Assembly: GCF_018691265.1 (NCBI RefSeq)
Contig: NW_024881324.1
Coordinates: 1,925,730 to 1,989,729, forward strand
Length of the DNA stretch: 64,000 nt
Direction: 5' to 3'
DNA from: Tyto alba
Taxonomy: Eukaryota > Chordata > Aves > Strigiformes > Tytonidae
Below the pieces are notes generated by a model that saw nothing but the letters and a program-made list of their open reading frames with translations, ran no database searches and was not told where the DNA came from. The translations under genes and the position numbers were made by a program. Positions 61,535 through 64,000 of this stretch are shown in pieces. Every line of letters begins with the position of its first letter. Position 1 is the first letter of the stretch.

Positions 61535-62741
61535 TAATTACAGCTCTTTCCTTTAATGTTTATATATGGGAAAGTTCATTCATCCATGCTTACTATAACA
61601 AACCTAATACCTGTAAATGCCCATGTCTGTATTAGCAGCTAACTACTATTCCTCACCAGACATTGAGTAATATGCACTATTTGAATTATGTACAGATGTC
61701 TGCATAGCACAGTATTATTTTAGGAGCTGTTGTCCCATTCTGTACTCTCCATTTCTGGCACCAGTAAATTACAGATCTGTGATGCTGACAGCAGTTCTTC
61801 AAATGCACATTACAGCCAGGTGACTCAAAAGCTGCTTAAAAATTACATGATAAATTCTGTACATAATTCCACTGCACCTACTGATCTGTACAGATATCAA
61901 AGACATGGCTGCTCAGTAAATATGTTTTAAAATTCTTACTCATTTTGTATTTGTAAAACTGCAAATAGTGTCAAAGTACATTTCTATATATGAGAAGTCC
62001 AGTAAACCTTGTATTAGCTAATATGTTTAAATTGCCTTGTAATCTGTTTACTTAGGTTACTCAGGTAAAAGAAAATAAGACAAACACATGAACATTATGG
62101 TAGGAAAATCTGTCATCTTCCAAGCTGTAAATGTTATGTTTTTATAACTTAGTTTGGGTGCAAACTTGTTTAAAAAAAAAAAAATCCAAACATTTTTTGC
62201 TTGTTGTGAACTGTCAGAGTTGAGTATCTTGGCTGAGTTATGACACTTTACAGCGGTTGAAGATTTGTTACAGAAGCTCATATACTCTGATACAATCTGA
62301 AGGGTCCAAATATTGCATAGTGTAATGGAAAATAGGATATATAGTTTTCCATTGTGATATAACTTTGCTTTCTCACGAAGTACTTATAATGAATCTGTCA
62401 TGGTCTATTAATCAGCGTAAGGAACAGCATAATTATCCATGCTTTATTTATTAAATATTTATGCGTGTGTTTCTAAAAAACACTTAATATGGATGTCATT
62501 TTTATGTTTGACTGTATGCCTTTACAACGTAATTCCTTGTTTAGTCTCTTACAACTTTGCCCTTAGGTCATTATTATATTGGATGAGTGATATTTAAGTG
62601 ATAAATATAACTACTTCCTGGGAGAGCAGAGGAAACTGCTGCAGAGCTATTTGGACTCCATTAGTTTTTGTTTTGAAAGTTTTTCTTACTAGCTATTTAT
62701 CTGCCTTTTTTTCTTTAATTTTCATTCCTCATTATAAAAGC

Positions 62742-62747
62742 AATAAA
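62742..62747 (+). promoter_or_regulatory. ATP9B: Poly(A) signal AATAAA
   Basis: AATAAA in agcaataaaacc. It and the hexamer at 62788 precede the T/GT-rich stretch near 62800-62818. Confidence 0.55.
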
Positions 62748-62787
62748 ACCTAATTTCTACCAAATATTACTAATGGTATATGTATTA

Positions 62788-62793
62788 AATAAA
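62788..62793 (+). promoter_or_regulatory. ATP9B: Poly(A) signal AATAAA (likely main)
   Basis: AATAAA in attaaataaactac, followed within 30 nt by gtagtgtttattttaa, a plausible downstream GU/U-rich element. Confidence 0.55.
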
Positions 62794-63528
62794 CTACTGA
62801 AGTAGTGTTTATTTTAATTACACAACACTGCAGATCAGTTGGCTGTCTCTGTAAGGTCACTTCTGTAAAACCCCCACAAGATGTCACTGTTCTTGCATCC
62901 TAGCAGGAGCCCTTCTTCATTTTAGGTGGTTTTGGCAAGATACTCTTGGTTTATATTTTTAGTTGAGTCCTGTGGTATTTTTGTTGCCGATTTGCTTTAA
63001 TTTTCTGGGTTTCCCCAGTAAGCGGTAATCACTTTGCATCGATCAAGACAAGTCACCAGCGTGCAGTTGTTTTGAAGCAGTGATGATGTTTTCTTCAGAC
63101 CTTTTTGTCCTGTACGTTGTGACCTCCCAACCGTATGCATAAGATTCAATAGATAAGCAGAAGCTCAGAGTTGGTCATCCTTCATCTGTGCATCACATCT
63201 TTGACACTAGGCAGAAAATGAAGGTGGGGGGGAGGAAACAAAAAACAAAAACTCAAACAGAAGTTAAACTGGCAGTCTGAAGGTGATAGTGTTACCGTAA
63301 TACAGCCGTATCCACGTGTACAGCATTTATAGTGTACCTGTCTTAATCCTCAGCATTAAAACTGTGAGGTGCAGTGTGAGAGCACACGTATAGATCCTAC
63401 AAGCAGATACAACAAGCCTTTCAAAAGCGGAGCCTGCTCTTCCTAGAGTGCCTGCTTTCTTAGGGAATTTTCAACATACAGCAAAGGTCTAGTTTCAGCT
63501 AGCGCTTTATTTTGAAGACCGCTGAAGT

Positions 63529-63891
63529 ATGCTGCCCGTGGCTTACCTTGCTCCTGAGGTTCAGTCACCACGAAAGGGTGTATACCAGGAAAGCCTGCTT
63601 TCTGCTCATTCATGTGGCTCAGCCACAGCCCTGCAAAGGGGCGGCGCTACCCTATCACGGTGCTTTGCAGGTAACAGTGTCGATACAGAATGGAAGTGGT
63701 GTCATATGGCACCTTTCAGTAGGAAGCTTGAAGGTGGTGTGGATTTCAGTACAAAGCAAGCTGAGTTACCGTCACAGTCCCTGGCTCTTAAAACAGATGA
63801 GAATGGTAACGTGGCTGGTGTGCAGGTGAATAAATCATTTCGTAAGAATCTCACACTGTTGTCATTTCACATCGGTATATGTCAGGAGTAA
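63529..63891 (+). other. Unrecognised 120-codon ORF
   Basis: An ATG-initiated frame of 120 codons (MLPVAYLAPEVQSPRKG at the start), overlapping a 105-codon frame at 63512-63829. The block is GC-richer than its flanks and is followed by an AATAAA 93 nt after its stop. I recognise no domain. Two overlapping frames of similar length argue for composition rather than coding. Confidence 0.2.
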
Positions 63892-63983
63892 GTCCGGAGC
63901 ACCAGACCAGTTTACATAAACACAGATGTAGGCCTTGGATTTGCAAGTTACACCCAGAAGGACCTTAGTTTTGTTTGGTATTA

Positions 63984-63989
63984 AATAAA
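63984..63989 (+). promoter_or_regulatory. Distal poly(A) signal AATAAA
   Basis: AATAAA in ttaaataaatg followed by T-rich tttactttt at the window edge. A candidate end for a long 3' UTR or for another transcript. Confidence 0.4.
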
Positions 63990-64000
63990 TGTTTACTTTT

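Larger units (their letters stand above)
61106..62825 (+). other. ATP9B: ATP9B 3' UTR (inferred extent)
   Basis: AT-rich sequence after the stop. It contains A16 (61205-61220), T19 (61326-61344), two small tandem repeats (61411-61459, 61494-61534), and AATAAA hexamers at 61368, 62742 and 62788. The end near 62.8 kb is inferred from the two late hexamers followed by a GT/T-rich stretch; no transcript evidence is available. A longer UTR reaching the AATAAA at 63984 cannot be excluded. Confidence 0.6.
62826..64000 (+). other. Downstream flank or distal 3' UTR
   Basis: Sequence beyond the likely ATP9B end. It has one notable open block (63529-63891) and an AATAAA at 63984-63989. No recognised gene, element or promoter. 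It is either a longer ATP9B UTR, the last exon of another transcript, or intergenic DNA. Confidence 0.5.

Noticed and set aside
1..64000. Prokaryotic or phage systems, CRISPR arrays, operons
   Set aside because: Spliced vertebrate-type exons, CR1 fragments and an avian-type LTR show this is animal nuclear DNA. No spaced direct-repeat array or dense coding was seen.

Overview
This window looks like a stretch of a bird nuclear genome. The evidence is its AT-rich composition with GC-richer patches, long introns with GT..AG borders, CR1-type LINE fragments, and a solo LTR that resembles avian endogenous-retrovirus LTRs. I see no prokaryotic operons, CRISPR arrays or second confident gene. Almost the whole window is the 3' two-thirds of one plus-strand gene. 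I identify it as ATP9B, a class 2 P4-ATPase of the Neo1/ATP9 branch.

Region by region: 1-7515 is the 3' part of an intron whose upstream exon lies outside the window. Nineteen coding exons follow between 7516 and 61105. Their lengths sum to 2337 nt and read through as one uninterrupted frame of 778 residues plus TAA. Every junction is GT-AG and phase-consistent. The exons encode, in order: TM3 and TM4 with the P-I-S-L kink; the catalytic Asp motif DKTGT, split by an 8.6-kb intron; the nucleotide-binding domain with SSPDE and KGAD; the phosphorylation-domain hinge with TGDKLETA and GDGGNDV; and TM5-TM10 with a short basic C-terminus. A 33-nt cassette-like microexon (60153-60185) lies between TM9 and TM10.

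The intron at 43205-47977, which falls inside the P domain between AGIK and IWMLTGDK, is crowded with mobile elements. It holds a 598-bp solo LTR with TG..CA ends and a 5-bp target duplication, a plus-strand CR1 with endonuclease and 3'-end parts, and a minus-strand CR1 with a decayed reverse transcriptase. Other introns hold homopolymer tracts, (CAAA)n/(AAAAC)n low-complexity DNA, an AT microsatellite with a 75-bp higher-order period, a diverged local duplication about 1 kb apart, and a few unexplained GC-richer blocks.

After the stop codon comes a 3' UTR with A16 and T19 tracts, two small tandem repeats and several AATAAA hexamers (61368, 62742, 62788). Beyond about 62.83 kb lies downstream or long-UTR sequence with an unrecognised 120-codon ORF and a last AATAAA at 63984.

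Nothing here amounts to a clear new biological system. The items most worth checking are the symmetric microexon, an orphan exon-like ORF at 2223-2336 in the phase needed to follow the preceding ATP9B exon, the sense-oriented solo LTR carrying its own poly(A) signal inside the P domain, and the unassigned GC-richer blocks. Family statements rest on recalled knowledge of ATP9B, CR1 and avian LTRs; no alignment was run.
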